Position numbers and translations under genes: made by a program
The notes under the pieces: generated by a model
Told to the model about the DNA's origin: nothing
The model's input: the letters and a program-made list of their open reading frames with translations, nothing else
Databases searched by the model: none
Source of the DNA: Clostridium folliculivorans
GTDB lineage: Bacteria; Bacillota; Clostridia; Clostridiales; Clostridiaceae
Direction of reading: 5' to 3'
Assembly: GCF_024341905.1 (NCBI RefSeq)
Contig: NZ_BQXY01000003.1
Span: forward strand, 513,477 to 577,476
DNA: 64,000 nt
Part shown: positions 1 to 9,815 of the stretch, one piece after another
Numbering within the stretch: position 1 is the stretch's first letter
Layout of the letters: each line of letters starts with the position of its first letter

Positions 1-411
1 TTTTTAGAAAATTCAGGTCCTTTCTCAGAGAATATAGTTCCATTCACTGAAAACTCAATACCTTTTACAAACAATCTATATTTGAATGGATTTAATAACA
101 GGTCATCAATCGGAGATAATTTCAACAAAATAAAGCTTTCTTCAACATATTGGTTTAATTCGCTTTTCAACAGTTCCACTGAGATTAACAGAGGTTATGT
201 ACCAGTCCCTGTTCAACTTTTTGAAGATATAGATACTGATTTTGATGAAAGACTGACCAGCGATAAGGTTAATCAAATATTTAGTAAAATAGAAGAAAAT
301 AATGGTTCAATCATGAAAAGCCTCGAAGCCTATAAAATTCCTTTTCCAGTTTCTAAAATGATTGTAAAAAAACTAATTGCCCTTTCTATAAAGTATTCTC
401 CAAAGGAATAG
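1..411 (+). CDS. C-terminal part of an unrecognised protein (cut by window start)
   Basis: The reading frame is open from base 1 and ends with TAG before 412, so about 136 residues of the C-terminus are seen and the start lies outside the window. The TTG at 82 has no ribosome-binding site and is unlikely to be the start. The visible part has no signal peptide or membrane segment. It is rich in Asn, Ser and Phe at first (FNNRSSIGDNFNKIKLS) and ends in a charged, probably helical stretch (SKIEENNGSIMKSLEAY). I do not recognise the family. A strong hairpin follows directly, so it is the last gene of its transcript. Confidence 0.6.
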   Translation, partial: FLENSGPFSENIVPFTENSIPFTNNLYLNGFNNRSSIGDNFNKIKLSSTYWFNSLFNSSTEINRGYVPVPVQLFEDIDTDFDERLTSDKVNQIFSKIEENNGSIMKSLEAYKIPFPVSKMIVKKLIALSIKYSPKE

Positions 412-420
412 ACATAAAAG

Positions 421-455
421 AACTCGCTGAAATAATATTATTCAGCGAGTTTTTT
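421..455. terminator. Rho-independent terminator
   Basis: Perfect 11-bp arms AACTCGCTGAA (421-431) and TTCAGCGAGTT (441-451) enclose a 9-nt AT loop and run into TTTTT. It ends the partial gene on the + strand and may also stop the minus-strand efflux operon. Confidence 0.85.
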
Positions 456-514
456 GCATAACAGTCTTTATCAATATCTATGAAGAAAATCTAAAAAATG
501 ATATTTTTCATTAT

Positions 515-1723
515 TTATTCATATCTTAGAGCATCTATCGGATCTAATCTTGCTGCTTTTCGAGCAGGATAAATACCGAAGAATATCCCTACACTCATAG
601 AAAATAATATCACAAGAAATATATGTTTAATGTATAAAATAGGCGTAACATTGGCTAACCTTCCTATAGCAAAGGCACCTAAAATACCTATAACCATTCC
701 AACTATTCCACCTATTAAAGATATAATAACTGATTCAGTTAGAAATTGAATCAAAATTAAGTTGGTAGTAGCTCCTATTGCCTTTCTTATACCTATTTCT
801 CTTGTTCTTTCAGTTACTGACACAAGCATAATGTTCATTACTCCGATTCCACCTACAAGCAATGATATAGCTGCAACCGCTCCTATGAATGAAGTAAATA
901 TATCTATGACTTTATTTACTTGCTCAACCTGCTTCATAAGCTTTTCTCCAGTATATATCTCTTTACCTTTGTTATTATGTCTGGATTCTAAAATATTTAT
1001 TGAATCACTTGTTGCAGTATCAACATTATCCTTTGTCTCAGCTAAAACATACATACTATCAAAATTATCGCTAAGATCATAAATATTTTCTATTGTAGAA
1101 ACAGGCATAGCTATAAAGGCTGGAATTTGGTCTTGTGCGAATCCTACCATAAGTTCAGAAGACTTGGTTACACCAACAACTGTCACTTTTTTAGGAGAAT
1201 TATTTCTTCCTATTAATATAGATTCTCCTGTAATATCCTTATATCCAAATAGATATTCTGCAGTAATTTCATCAATAACTGCTACATTTTTCCCATCTTC
1301 CATCTCTCTTTCATTGAAAAAGCGTCCAAATAGGAATTCGTAATTCTGTATGTAGCTAAAATCTGTGTTTCCTCCATATACTACAGCCCTTTTACTTTTA
1401 TCATTTACTCTTACAGTTCCTGATTTCTGTATTAATGGAGATATGTATTTAACATTTTCACTTTTATCCTTTATAGCTTTCACATCATTTATACTGAAAT
1501 AATCTGATTTCGCAATTTGTTGTCCAGACACCTTTAACTCCACTGTAGAGGAGCCTATTTTCTCCAACTCTCCAGTGATACTAGCTTTTCCACCATTTCC
1601 AAGAGATAGTATCGCAATAACAGAACTTATTCCAATTATTATTCCTAACATGGTTAAAAATGATCTTAACTTATTAGCTTTAATGCTGTCTAGGGACATT
1701 TTAAAGTTTTCTATAAAGTCCAT
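515..1723 (-). CDS. MacB-type ABC transporter permease
   Basis: This 402-residue protein has the MacB/FtsX layout. One N-terminal membrane helix (about 20-42, LTMLGIIIGISSVIAILSLG) is followed by a large extracytoplasmic MacB_PCD domain (about 45-270). Three C-terminal helices make the FtsX domain (about 275-395), with the signature VTERTREIGIRKAIGA between the first two. ATG at 1723 is preceded by GGGGG. It is the third gene of an operon with the adaptor (2514-3899) and the ATPase (1814-2521), which together form a tripartite-like exporter. In Gram-positive bacteria these export peptides, antibiotics or other amphipathic compounds. The substrate cannot be told from sequence. The 90-nt gap to the ATPase gene shows no terminator. 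Confidence 0.93.
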   Translation of the reverse strand: MDFIENFKMSLDSIKANKLRSFLTMLGIIIGISSVIAILSLGNGGKASITGELEKIGSSTVELKVSGQQIAKSDYFSINDVKAIKDKSENVKYISPLIQKSGTVRVNDKSKRAVVYGGNTDFSYIQNYEFLFGRFFNEREMEDGKNVAVIDEITAEYLFGYKDITGESILIGRNNSPKKVTVVGVTKSSELMVGFAQDQIPAFIAMPVSTIENIYDLSDNFDSMYVLAETKDNVDTATSDSINILESRHNNKGKEIYTGEKLMKQVEQVNKVIDIFTSFIGAVAAISLLVGGIGVMNIMLVSVTERTREIGIRKAIGATTNLILIQFLTESVIISLIGGIVGMVIGILGAFAIGRLANVTPILYIKHIFLVILFSMSVGIFFGIYPARKAARLDPIDALRYE

Positions 1724-1813
1724 CTTAATCCCCCTAAATTATTAATTAATTTTAAATGAGACCTATGTCTTAACGCCTCAATCTCAGAAGCATTCCTGAT
1801 ACTAAAGTTACGT

Positions 1814-2521
1814 TTAGATCGCTGTATTATTTATAATAATTCTATTTTCAACTTTCTCATCGTTAATTATTAATCCATCTTTGACTTTAACCAATCTTTT
1901 TGTGTACATTGCTATATCAGGTTCGTGGGTGACCATTATTATAGTGGCTCCTTCTTCATTTAAATCTTGAAATATCTTCATGACCTCTAGACTAACCTGC
2001 GAATCCAAGTTTCCTGTAGGTTCATCAGCCATAATTACTGATGGAGAATTAACTATAGCTCTTGCAATAGCTACCCTTTGTTTCTGTCCTCCAGATATTT
2101 CATTAGGCTTATGCTTTATCCAATTTGTAAGTGAAACCTTCTCTAAAGCTAAGAGCGCTCTACTTCTTCTTTCCTTAGCCGAAATACCGGCATATATCAT
2201 AGGTAGTTCAACATTTTCAAGTATAGTCATCCTAGGCAAAAGATTAAAGTTTTGAAAAACAAAACCTATTTCTTTATTTCTTACTTTTGCTAACTCATTG
2301 TCAGTCATATTAGATACGTTCTCTCCATTTAGTATGTACTTTCCTGTATCCAGTCTATCTAAACATCCAAGTATATTCATCAGAGTGCTTTTTCCTGAGC
2401 CTGATGGTCCCATAATTGAGGCAAACTCACCTCTCTTTATTTCAAAGCTTACCCCTTTAAGCGCAGTAAAGTTTAATTCTCCAGTTTTATAAGTTTTGTA
2501 TATCTCTGAAATCTCAATCAT
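1814..2521 (-). CDS. MacB/LolD-type ABC transporter ATP-binding protein
   Basis: A stand-alone nucleotide-binding subunit of 235 residues. It shows Walker [10 protein letters not shown] (about 39-47), the Q-loop in [10 protein letters not shown], signature [14 protein letters not shown] (about 143), Walker [14 protein letters not shown] and the H-loop MVTHEPD. These features are typical of the MacB/LolD/SalX group, which works with FtsX-like permeases. The start ATG overlaps the end of the adaptor gene by 8 bases, showing translational coupling, and AAAGGAG lies just upstream. It should power the permease encoded at 515-1723. Confidence 0.95.
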   Translation of the reverse strand: MIEISEIYKTYKTGELNFTALKGVSFEIKRGEFASIMGPSGSGKSTLMNILGCLDRLDTGKYILNGENVSNMTDNELAKVRNKEIGFVFQNFNLLPRMTILENVELPMIYAGISAKERRSRALLALEKVSLTNWIKHKPNEISGGQKQRVAIARAIVNSPSVIMADEPTGNLDSQVSLEVMKIFQDLNEEGATIIMVTHEPDIAMYTKRLVKVKDGLIINDEKVENRIIINNTAI

Positions 2522-3899
2522 TCCCTACTCCTTTACCATTAAGCCTAACCGTAATTCCATCCCTTATCATAGTACTTGGATTTAATATTATCCTTTCTCC
2601 TATATTTATACCTTTAACAATTTCAGCATTTATCTCAGATTTTATTCCTACCTGTACTTCTCTTTCTGATACTCTCCTATTAGCATCTACGACATATACA
2701 ACATAACGCCCTCCTTTTACAGCTTTTATTGCTTCCATCGGTACTGTTACTACAGAGTTTCTCTCGGCAAGTAAAATATCTACATCTACATCAAATTCTG
2801 TTTTTAGGTTTTCATCAGATTTTGAAAGTTCAATTTCTGCATCCATTGTTACATCATTACTTGCGGTAGTCGCTATCATACCAATTCCAGATACTCCTTT
2901 TTTACCTGAAGGACTTATAAAAGATATTTTCCCATTGTACTCTTTTCCATTGCTTTTGATTGTAGCGTTCTGATTCACTTTTACTTTATCAATATCTGAT
3001 TTTCCTAAGGATACAATCACTTTTAAATTTTCTAAATCTTCAATAGTCACTGCCACCAAAGTAGGACTCGCTATACTTCCTATAGCTGCATTTAATGAAG
3101 TGACAGTTCCGCCAAAATCAGCTGTTAAGCTCTCTGGCATATATCTTAGTCTAGAGTTAGCTGATTCAAAAGCAATCTTAGCAAGAGAAACTGTATTATC
3201 CATCTGCTTAAGTTTTTCTTCTGATATTGGTTGTATGTTATTTTTTTGCGTTTCAAGTGTAGTCAGAGTTTTTGATAGCTGCTGCAAAACACCTATACTT
3301 GCACTACTGTCAGCCTGAGCTATTGTAGCATCTTGTTCATTATTATCTAAAGTGTTTGCGGCTTCTTTTGAATACTTCCTTTCCTTATTTGTAATTTTAT
3401 CTTTTAACGCACTCACACTATTTATAAAGCCATAATTATTAGTTACCGTATTCCTATCTAACTTAAACTGCTCAATTTTAATCTTGACATCTGCTATTTC
3501 TCTATCTAAATCTGTAATCTTACTGTTTATCTTTACATTTTGATTTAATAAGTCCTGTCTTTGTAAAATTGCACTATCATATTGAATTTTTGCTTGCTTA
3601 GCAGCATTTTGCATATCCGATATATCGAAGCTCATTAGAATGTCACCTTTCTTCACTTTGTCTCCAATCTTGAAGTTGATGTTGGTGACTTTCAACTGTG
3701 AACCGTAATAATCTTTAACGTTTTTAGCCTTAACAACTCCTGTGGTATTTAAATAAGATTTTATGTTCTCTTTTGTAACTAGTATAGTTTTTACAGAAAT
3801 GTTGTTAGATTTATTCTTTCTAAACTGAAGAAATCCAAAAGCAGTACATATTAAAGTTATTACTCCAATCAATGTTATTATCTTTTTTCTTTTGTTCAT
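2514..3899 (-). CDS. HlyD/MacA-type efflux adaptor protein
   Basis: A 461-residue membrane-fusion (adaptor) protein. An N-terminal anchor (about 7-24, [19 protein letters not shown]) is followed by a beta-barrel/lipoyl half ([20 protein letters not shown]), a long coiled coil (about 90-240, many heptads around KIEQFKLDR and [14 protein letters not shown]), the second lipoyl half ([15 protein letters not shown]) and a C-terminal barrel ([19 protein letters not shown]). This is the MacA/YknX arrangement; in a Gram-positive it links the ABC pump to the cell surface. It is the first gene of the operon, overlapping the ATPase gene by 8 bases. Between its start and the divergent ABC-F gene lies a shared AT-rich promoter region. 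Confidence 0.92.
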   Translation of the reverse strand: MNKRKKIITLIGVITLICTAFGFLQFRKNKSNNISVKTILVTKENIKSYLNTTGVVKAKNVKDYYGSQLKVTNINFKIGDKVKKGDILMSFDISDMQNAAKQAKIQYDSAILQRQDLLNQNVKINSKITDLDREIADVKIKIEQFKLDRNTVTNNYGFINSVSALKDKITNKERKYSKEAANTLDNNEQDATIAQADSSASIGVLQQLSKTLTTLETQKNNIQPISEEKLKQMDNTVSLAKIAFESANSRLRYMPESLTADFGGTVTSLNAAIGSIASPTLVAVTIEDLENLKVIVSLGKSDIDKVKVNQNATIKSNGKEYNGKISFISPSGKKGVSGIGMIATTASNDVTMDAEIELSKSDENLKTEFDVDVDILLAERNSVVTVPMEAIKAVKGGRYVVYVVDANRRVSEREVQVGIKSEINAEIVKGINIGERIILNPSTMIRDGITVRLNGKGVGND

Positions 3900-4004
3900 A
3901 TATTCTAATGGTTCACTTCCTTTCTTAAGCTTCTTGCTTATTTACAGTATTATTATATATAATAGTTTAAATAATATTATTAATAATATTATTTATTTGA
4001 GTAT

Positions 4005-4033
4005 TTGTGTAAAAGTGATATGGATAGTATAAT
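4005..4033 (+). promoter_or_regulatory. Sigma-A promoter of the ABC-F gene
   Basis: TTGTGT (4005-4010), a 17-nt spacer and TATAAT (4028-4033). Transcription would start near 4040, giving a leader of almost 90 nt before the ATG at 4127. ABC-F resistance genes are often controlled by leader attenuation, but I see no clear leader peptide or terminator here. Confidence 0.6.
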
Positions 4034-4126
4034 TAATCGTGTTTGCATGTATGTAACAAAATTGAAATCACAAATTTTATTTTTCTTTCATACATTTATA
4101 ATTGTCAGTATAAAGGAGTTTTATTT

Positions 4127-6052
4127 ATGATAATCTTAAGTTGTAAAAATATTAAAAAAAGTTTTGGTATAGATGAAATTTTAAAGGATGTAACTTTTAA
4201 TATAAATGAAGGTGAAAAAGTCGGACTAATAGGGGCAAATGGTGAAGGAAAGTCTACATTATTCCGTATACTTACAAGAGAAGTTTCTTATGATAGCGGT
4301 GAAGTTTTTATAGATAAAAACAGCACTTTGGGATATCTTTCACAGCATCTTGCGTTAGAAAACTTTAACACAATAATGGATGAGATGCTTATAGTTTTTT
4401 CTGATTTAATGAATCTTGAAAAAAAGCTAAAAAATATCGAAGAAAAAATGAATGAACCCTATGACTCATCAAAACAGGAATATCATGATAAGTTAATTAA
4501 AGATTATACTCAAGGTCATGAACTATACGAAAATAGAGGCGGCTATATTTTTAGAGGAGAAATTTCTAGAGTATTAAAAGGTTTAGGATTTACAGAAGAG
4601 GATTTCGATAAGCCTATCAATGTTCTAAGTGGTGGTCAAAAAACTAGAGTAGCCCTATGTAAGTTACTTTTAATAAAGCCAGAGTTGCTTTTATTAGATG
4701 AACCTACTAATCACTTAGATTTAGATGCTATTGAATGGCTTGAAGAATATCTTAAAAACTATAAAGGAACTGTTTTAGTAATATCCCATGATAGATTTTT
4801 CTTAGACGGTATAACAACACATACCTATGAACTTATAAATGGCCATGTTAACTGCTATAATGCTCCATACACTAAGTATTTAGAACTTAGAAAGAAAGAT
4901 TATGATGCCAAATTAAAAGCATTTAACCTACAACAATCGGAGATTAAAAGACAAGAGGACATTATAGAAAAATTTCGATCTTTTAATAGAGAAAAAAGTA
5001 TACGTGCTGCAGAAAGCAGACAAAAAGCACTAGATAAAATGGAAAAAATGGATGCTCCTGATAGAGAAAAAAATGGAACAAGGATTTCTTTTCACTCCCA
5101 AATTAAAAGTGGTAATGACGTAATCCATGTAGAGAATTTATCCAAAAGATACAGCGATAAATTATTATTTGAGGATGTTAACTTTGATCTTAGAAGAGGT
5201 GACAAGGTTGCATTAATAGGTGAGAACGGTAGGGGCAAGACTACACTTTTCAAAATAATAATGGAAGATATAAAAGCTGATAGTGGAATTACCTATTTAG
5301 GAAAGAATGTGTTTCTAGGTTACTACGACCAAGAACAGTCCAATTTAAATCTTGAAAAAACAGTAATTGATGAAGTTTGGGATGAATTTCCGAAGATGAG
5401 TACTACAGAAATAAGAACAGCTTTAGCATCTTTCTTATTTTTCAATGAAGATGTATTTAAAAAGATAGAAAACTTAAGTGGTGGAGAGAGATGCAGAATA
5501 AACCTGCTTAAGCTTATGCTTTCTAAATCAAACTTTCTATTGCTAGATGAACCAACAAATCACTTGGATATAATGTCAAGAGAAGCCTTAGAAGACGCTA
5601 TCCTTGATTATGATGGTACTTTAATTGTAATATCCCATGATAGATATTTTTTAAACAAAGTTATAAATAAAATATATGAATTAGAGCAGAATGGAATTAA
5701 AGAATATCTAGGAAATTATAACTATTATACTGAAAAGAAGAAAAATCCTAATAGATATGAAGGATTAGAAGAAGAACAACTAGGCAAGACTAAAACTCAA
5801 ATCAAGGAAGAAAGAAAAAAGAAAAAAGAAGCTGAAAAATTAGAAAAAGAAAACAGTTTAAAGTTGAAAAACTTAGAAAAAGACATCTCTATATTAGAAG
5901 AGAAACTATTAAAATTACAGGAAGATTTATGCTTAGAGGAAGTATATTCTAACCCAACAGAGAGTGAAAAGGTTAATAAAGAAATTCTCTCCACTCAAGT
6001 AGAAATAGATTGTTTATACGAGCAATGGGAAGAACTAGAAGCAAATTCTTAA
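4127..6052 (+). CDS. ABC-F family ATPase (ribosome-associated)
   Basis: The protein has two ABC domains in one chain with no membrane segment, the mark of ABC-F translation factors. Domain 1 shows GANGEGKST and LSGGQKTRVALCK with LLLLDEPTNHLD. The inter-domain linker is charged (QQSEIKRQEDIIEKFRSFN). Domain 2 shows GENGRGKTT and LSGGERCRINLLK with LLLDEPTNHLD. The tail (from about 545) is a Lys/Glu coiled coil like the YdiF/YfmM/Uup type. I choose ATG 4127 (641 residues): AAAGGAG sits 8 nt upstream and the first ABC motif follows at the usual distance. The in-frame ATG at 4043 has no such site. The role is ribosome rescue or antibiotic protection; which one is not decided by sequence. Confidence 0.93.
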   Translation: MIILSCKNIKKSFGIDEILKDVTFNINEGEKVGLIGANGEGKSTLFRILTREVSYDSGEVFIDKNSTLGYLSQHLALENFNTIMDEMLIVFSDLMNLEKKLKNIEEKMNEPYDSSKQEYHDKLIKDYTQGHELYENRGGYIFRGEISRVLKGLGFTEEDFDKPINVLSGGQKTRVALCKLLLIKPELLLLDEPTNHLDLDAIEWLEEYLKNYKGTVLVISHDRFFLDGITTHTYELINGHVNCYNAPYTKYLELRKKDYDAKLKAFNLQQSEIKRQEDIIEKFRSFNREKSIRAAESRQKALDKMEKMDAPDREKNGTRISFHSQIKSGNDVIHVENLSKRYSDKLLFEDVNFDLRRGDKVALIGENGRGKTTLFKIIMEDIKADSGITYLGKNVFLGYYDQEQSNLNLEKTVIDEVWDEFPKMSTTEIRTALASFLFFNEDVFKKIENLSGGERCRINLLKLMLSKSNFLLLDEPTNHLDIMSREALEDAILDYDGTLIVISHDRYFLNKVINKIYELEQNGIKEYLGNYNYYTEKKKNPNRYEGLEEEQLGKTKTQIKEERKKKKEAEKLEKENSLKLKNLEKDISILEEKLLKLQEDLCLEEVYSNPTESEKVNKEILSTQVEIDCLYEQWEELEANS

Positions 6053-6121
6053 AAAGCTTGCAAATCCACTGAAATCTCTAGGTTTACCCGTCATGAAAAC
6101 TTTATACTTTCCTTTAGAGTA

Positions 6122-6165
6122 AAAAATAGGCTCTAGTGGTTTCATATCCACTAGAGCCTATTTTT
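6122..6165. terminator. Bidirectional terminator between convergent genes
   Basis: Perfect 18-bp arms (6122-6139 and 6148-6165; core TAGGCTCTAGTGG) with an 8-nt loop. The A-run on one side and the T-run on the other make it work in both directions, for the ABC-F gene and for dut. Confidence 0.92.
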
Positions 6166-6182
6166 CTATGTAAGTACCTCTT

Positions 6183-6674
6183 TTATCTTAACCCAGTAGA
6201 ACCAAATCCACCACGGTCACTATTTCCAAAAGATTCCACTTCTTCAAATTCTAAATCTGGCATGACCTCCATTATCCTAAATTGTCCTATTTTATCTCCA
6301 CTCTTAATCCAGGTCCCATCAGATTCGATCTCACATAAAAATTGATTTGAAAGTGTTTCTGAACATTTCTCTAAATGTTTTCCTTGCAAACAATAAACCG
6401 GCATATGCCATTGATCGTTATCACCTATATATGTATCATCGACAACACCAACGGAATTAGTTTGAATGATTCCCCATGTTTTGAATGTTGAACTTCTAGG
6501 TGCTAAATGAGCTTCCCACCCTTCAGGTAATTCTAATGCAAACCCTAGCGGAATCATTGCTCTTTCCCCAACTTTAATAAATATATCTTTATTTGCAAAT
6601 ACATCAATCCAATTACCTTTTTCTATTTTTTTTAATTTTGTTGCTCCTTCAAAATATTTAATTCTCATTTTCAT
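6183..6674 (-). CDS. dut: dUTP diphosphatase (trimeric dUTPase family)
   Basis: 163 residues, the usual length of homotrimeric dUTPases, which hydrolyse dUTP to dUMP and PPi. The five motifs can be followed in order: motif 1 near DVFANKDIFI, motif 2 APRSSTF, motif 3 NSVGVVDDTYIGDND (with the Asp that activates water), motif 4 GDKIGQFRIM, and motif 5 RGGFGSTG at the C-terminus, the flexible Phe-containing lid. The enzyme is cytoplasmic, keeps uracil out of DNA and feeds thymidylate synthesis. It has a divergent motif 1, and an insertion around the CLQGKHLEKC segment as in other clostridial/phage members. It appears monocistronic, ending at the shared terminator. Confidence 0.9.
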   Translation of the reverse strand: MKMRIKYFEGATKLKKIEKGNWIDVFANKDIFIKVGERAMIPLGFALELPEGWEAHLAPRSSTFKTWGIIQTNSVGVVDDTYIGDNDQWHMPVYCLQGKHLEKCSETLSNQFLCEIESDGTWIKSGDKIGQFRIMEVMPDLEFEEVESFGNSDRGGFGSTGLR

Positions 6675-6850
6675 ACTTAATATCTTCCATCCTTTTCAAT
6701 ATTGTTTCAATATAATAGTAAAATACCAGTTAGCTATACTTTTTTATTAGTAACTTATAACTAATATTTATACTCCTAAATTGTATAAAAGTTTTGTATG
6801 TTTTCTACAATTATTTTCACATATATAGTTTTCTCTTATTATAGCAAAAA

Positions 6851-6897
6851 AATATAAAATAGATAAGATGCCTAGGTGGCACCTTATCTATTTTATA
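6851..6897 (-). terminator. Terminator of the His/Cys-rich protein gene
   Basis: Long arms pair ATAAAATAGATAAG with CTTATCTATTTTAT, with GCC/GGC at the top of the stem. On the minus strand the hairpin is followed by a run of seven T. Confidence 0.8.
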
Positions 6898-6908
6898 ATT
6901 TACTCATG

Positions 6909-7664
6909 TTATATAAACCAGAATCCGCAGCCGCAGAAACCGAATAGCAATAATAAAATCCAGAAACCGTCAAAGCCACAACCGCAATCATTAAATCCAC
7001 CACAGTTGTTACCAAAGCTTCCACAACAATTATTGAAGTTGTTACAGCATCTATTTTGATTAAAGTTTGCTAAAACTTCTTTTCTAATTCTGTTAATAGC
7101 TGTAACTTGACGTTCTCTGTGATTTCTGTCTATAGTAACCTGATCACTTGGGACATATATTGGATCTCTGAAAACGCATTTATCTATTGGTTGAACTACC
7201 TTATAAATACCATCTCTCAATCCTTCGAATACAGCTCTACCATTTCTATCAGTGATTTTTGATGATACAAAACAGAACTTTGTTTCGCAACCGCAAGTAT
7301 CTAATCTTAGTAGAAAAACTCTTACTCCACTAATTGGTTCACCATCCACACTAATAAGTCTTGATGTAAATACTATTTTGCCACCTTTTCTTTCATGATG
7401 ATGGTCATCATGGCAATCATCATGATGTTGGTCATCATGGCAATCATCATGATGTTGATCATGTTGATTGTCCTTACATCCGCTATTACGTTTTTCTTCT
7501 CTAATGGTAGCTTCATTAAATTGCTCTACGTCAACATCTACATCAAAATTATTTTCAATGTTCACCTGATTATTTGACGCAAAATCACTTCCAAGTTCAT
7601 AATTACCATTTAGCCATTCTAAAGTTTCATTGTTATATAGATTATCAGAAAATTTCATACCCAC
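6909..7664 (-). CDS. His/Cys-rich protein with a Cna-B/SpaA-like domain
   Basis: Function not recognised. The N-terminus is acidic (NFDVDVDVEQFNEA), then comes a His/Asp/Cys repeat (two copies of DDQHHDDCH plus partial copies). A beta-rich domain follows that resembles Cna-B/SpaA or carboxypeptidase-regulatory folds (VDGEPISGVRVFLLRLDT; ITDRNGRAVFEGLRDGIYKVVQP). A Cys/Asn/Gly-rich tail ends in Phe-rich hydrophobic residues. Metal binding and disulphide cross-linking are likely, as in spore coat or surface proteins; that is inference. I choose GTG 7664 (251 residues) because GGAGGGG lies 7 nt upstream; the ATG at 7685 lies upstream of that site, and ATG 7658 is also possible. A CATAATAT box at 7697-7704 would suit a sporulation sigma factor, weakly. 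Confidence 0.75.
   Translation of the reverse strand: MGMKFSDNLYNNETLEWLNGNYELGSDFASNNQVNIENNFDVDVDVEQFNEATIREEKRNSGCKDNQHDQHHDDCHDDQHHDDCHDDHHHERKGGKIVFTSRLISVDGEPISGVRVFLLRLDTCGCETKFCFVSSKITDRNGRAVFEGLRDGIYKVVQPIDKCVFRDPIYVPSDQVTIDRNHRERQVTAINRIRKEVLANFNQNRCCNNFNNCCGSFGNNCGGFNDCGCGFDGFWILLLLFGFCGCGFWFI
7403..7456. repeat. Tandem 27-bp repeat inside a coding region
   Basis: Two perfect 27-bp copies (7403-7429 and 7430-7456, beginning GGTCATCATGGCAATC on the + strand), with degenerate flanking copies. On the minus strand each copy encodes nine residues, DDQHHDDCH, so copy-number change keeps the frame. Confidence 0.9.
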
Positions 7665-7783
7665 AGTGGTACCCCTCCTTTTCATCCTTCTTCTACATAT
7701 TATGTAAGAGATACCAGTTATGTGATTAACTTCGACAGTAAGATAAATCCTAAGTTTTGTTTTTAATATAATTTAATATATGC

Positions 7784-7816
7784 AAAAAGACAACCAATGT
7801 TTAATATCGGTTGTCC
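7784..7816 (-). terminator. Terminator of the GH13 gene
   Basis: GACAACC (7789-7795) pairs with GGTTGTC (about 7809-7815). On the minus strand CTTTTTG follows the hairpin. It lies about 130 nt past the GH13 stop codon. Confidence 0.65.
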
Positions 7817-7943
7817 TTAAGCTATATTAAATAATCTATATATTTTTAACTAGTATAAATTAAGTTTTCGTAATGTACCAATACAGTATTGATTAACTTC
7901 AATATATCAAAAAATAAGTCTGATAAACTTGCATAAGCTAATG

Positions 7944-9665
7944 TTAACTTAATTTTAGAATCTTAAATGACATTGGTTCTAGAACTATTTTACCATCAAT
8001 CGTTTGCTTTTTATTTTCATATAGATCATAAGCTAAATCATTAATATCTAATAAATACTCATATTTCTCTTCATTGTTGTTTATTAAAACTAATACTTTT
8101 TCATCTTTATAACTTCTTATGAAACCTAATGCCATTCCATCCTTACATATATTAGTATAGTCGCCATACACAAGAGCCTTAGATTTCTTTCTAACATCAT
8201 TTAAAGTTTTGTATAGGTCGAACATATCTAAATCTTGTTTTTCTTTATCCCATATCATACATCTTCTGCAATCAGGATCATTCTTACCTTCCATTCCGAT
8301 TTCATCACCATAGTATATGTATGGGATTCCTATATATGTGTATTGAAGAGCAATAGCAAGTTTCATCTTATCCTTATCGCCTTCACACTCAGTTAAAAAT
8401 CTAGCAGTATCATGACTATCTATAAGGTTTAACAACTGCCTATTCACTGAATTCATATATAAAGCTCTGCTCTCAGCAAGGATATGATCAAGTTCATCAG
8501 CATTCATAACTTTCCTTGCAAAAAAGTCTAAACAGCATTCTCTAAAAGGATAGTTCATTATTGAATCTAACTGATCTCCTTTTAAGAAAGAATTGGATTC
8601 ATGCATTATCTCACCAATTATAAACCCATCTTCCTTCGATTCCTTTACAGCTTTTTTGAAATCTCTCCAAAATGCATGATCTACCTCATCACAAACATCT
8701 AGTCTCCAACCATCAATTCCTATCTCTTCAATCCAATACTTAGAAACCTTTAATAAATAATCTTTAACTTCAGGATTGCTTGTATTCAATTTAGGCATTC
8801 TTGAAACCTTATTTGCAAATGTTACATAATTAACTTCCTTCATATCTACTGGGTAGGAGTCAACAAAATACCAATCCTTATATTTTGATTTCTCACCTTT
8901 CTCTACTAAATCTTCAAAAGCAAAGAAATCACTTCCTGAATGATTATAAACTGCATCTAAAACAACCTTAATCCCATTATCATGGCATTTCTTAACCAAT
9001 TCTCTTAGTGTTTCGTTATCTCCGAACTGAGGATCTATTTCATAGTAGTTAGTTGTGTCATATTTGTGGTTAGATCTAGATTTAAATATTGGAGTCATGT
9101 AAAGTATATTTACGCCTAAGTCACTAAGATAGTCCACCTTATTAATTATACCTTGTAGGTCTCCTCCAAACATAGTTTCAGGAGTTACTTCATCCCCCCA
9201 AGGAAGTGTCCCCTTAGGATCATTATTCTTATCTCCATTGGAGAATCTATCTGGGAAGATTTGATAAACTACCCCTTCTTGTGCCCATTCTACTTCTTTA
9301 TACAAATCTGCTTTACAAAGGAATGGAAACTGGAACGCATTAGGATTACTAGGTTTTTTATCAACTAACCCTCTTTCATTTAGGAAAAACTTATTATCCT
9401 CTAAATCTATCAATTCAAAGAAATATCTAAACCTTTTTTCTTCTACTTCAATATTAATTTCATAGTAATCAAAAAGATCAGAAGTATTTGCTTTTTTCAA
9501 TTCTATAGTATCAAATTCATTTTCCCAATCATATCTATCTTTATAGTAAACAACTACCGATTTTAAATCGTCTTTTGCTGTTCTAAGCTTTAAATGTAAA
9601 GATTTATCTCCTGTACCATAAGCATACGGAGCCTCTGTTATATGATGTATTGCATGTTTGTTCAT
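7944..9665 (-). CDS. GH13 cyclomaltodextrinase / neopullulanase-type glycosidase
   Basis: A 573-residue cytoplasmic enzyme that hydrolyses cyclodextrins and short maltodextrins. An N-terminal beta domain of the CBM34 kind (about 10-115) precedes the (beta/alpha)8 barrel. Catalytic motifs: DAVYNHSG (about 237), GWRLDVCDEVDH with the nucleophile Asp near 323, IGEIMHES with the acid Glu near 352, and LIDSHDTAR. The MPKLN motif (about 290) is the mark of subfamily GH13_20. No signal peptide is present, so it acts on imported sugar, matching the adjacent ABC importer. I choose ATG 9665 over GTG 9674, because the GTG lies inside the AGAGGTGG ribosome site. A 369-nt gap separates it from the permease genes, so it may have its own promoter. 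Confidence 0.93.
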   Translation of the reverse strand: MNKHAIHHITEAPYAYGTGDKSLHLKLRTAKDDLKSVVVYYKDRYDWENEFDTIELKKANTSDLFDYYEINIEVEEKRFRYFFELIDLEDNKFFLNERGLVDKKPSNPNAFQFPFLCKADLYKEVEWAQEGVVYQIFPDRFSNGDKNNDPKGTLPWGDEVTPETMFGGDLQGIINKVDYLSDLGVNILYMTPIFKSRSNHKYDTTNYYEIDPQFGDNETLRELVKKCHDNGIKVVLDAVYNHSGSDFFAFEDLVEKGEKSKYKDWYFVDSYPVDMKEVNYVTFANKVSRMPKLNTSNPEVKDYLLKVSKYWIEEIGIDGWRLDVCDEVDHAFWRDFKKAVKESKEDGFIIGEIMHESNSFLKGDQLDSIMNYPFRECCLDFFARKVMNADELDHILAESRALYMNSVNRQLLNLIDSHDTARFLTECEGDKDKMKLAIALQYTYIGIPYIYYGDEIGMEGKNDPDCRRCMIWDKEKQDLDMFDLYKTLNDVRKKSKALVYGDYTNICKDGMALGFIRSYKDEKVLVLINNNEEKYEYLLDINDLAYDLYENKKQTIDGKIVLEPMSFKILKLS

Positions 9666-9815
9666 ATGTTCCACCTCTTATTAAGATTAGGTAAACACCA
9701 GCTATATTAATATATTTTTTTACCTTTTATAAAGACTAAAAAATTTACTACAAGCTAATGTACCAATAGTATTATTATTTTTATAAAAGTTTCTTTTAAA
9801 GAAGTACAACTTCAA

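Noticed and set aside
4043..4126. N-terminal extension of the ABC-F protein from the ATG at 4043
   Set aside because: No ribosome site precedes it, it starts next to the predicted transcription start, and ATG 4127 has AAAGGAG.
7395..7577. Hydrophobic Met/Ile-rich frame on the + strand
   Set aside because: It is the shadow of the His/Asp repeat coding region on the opposite strand and has no ribosome site.
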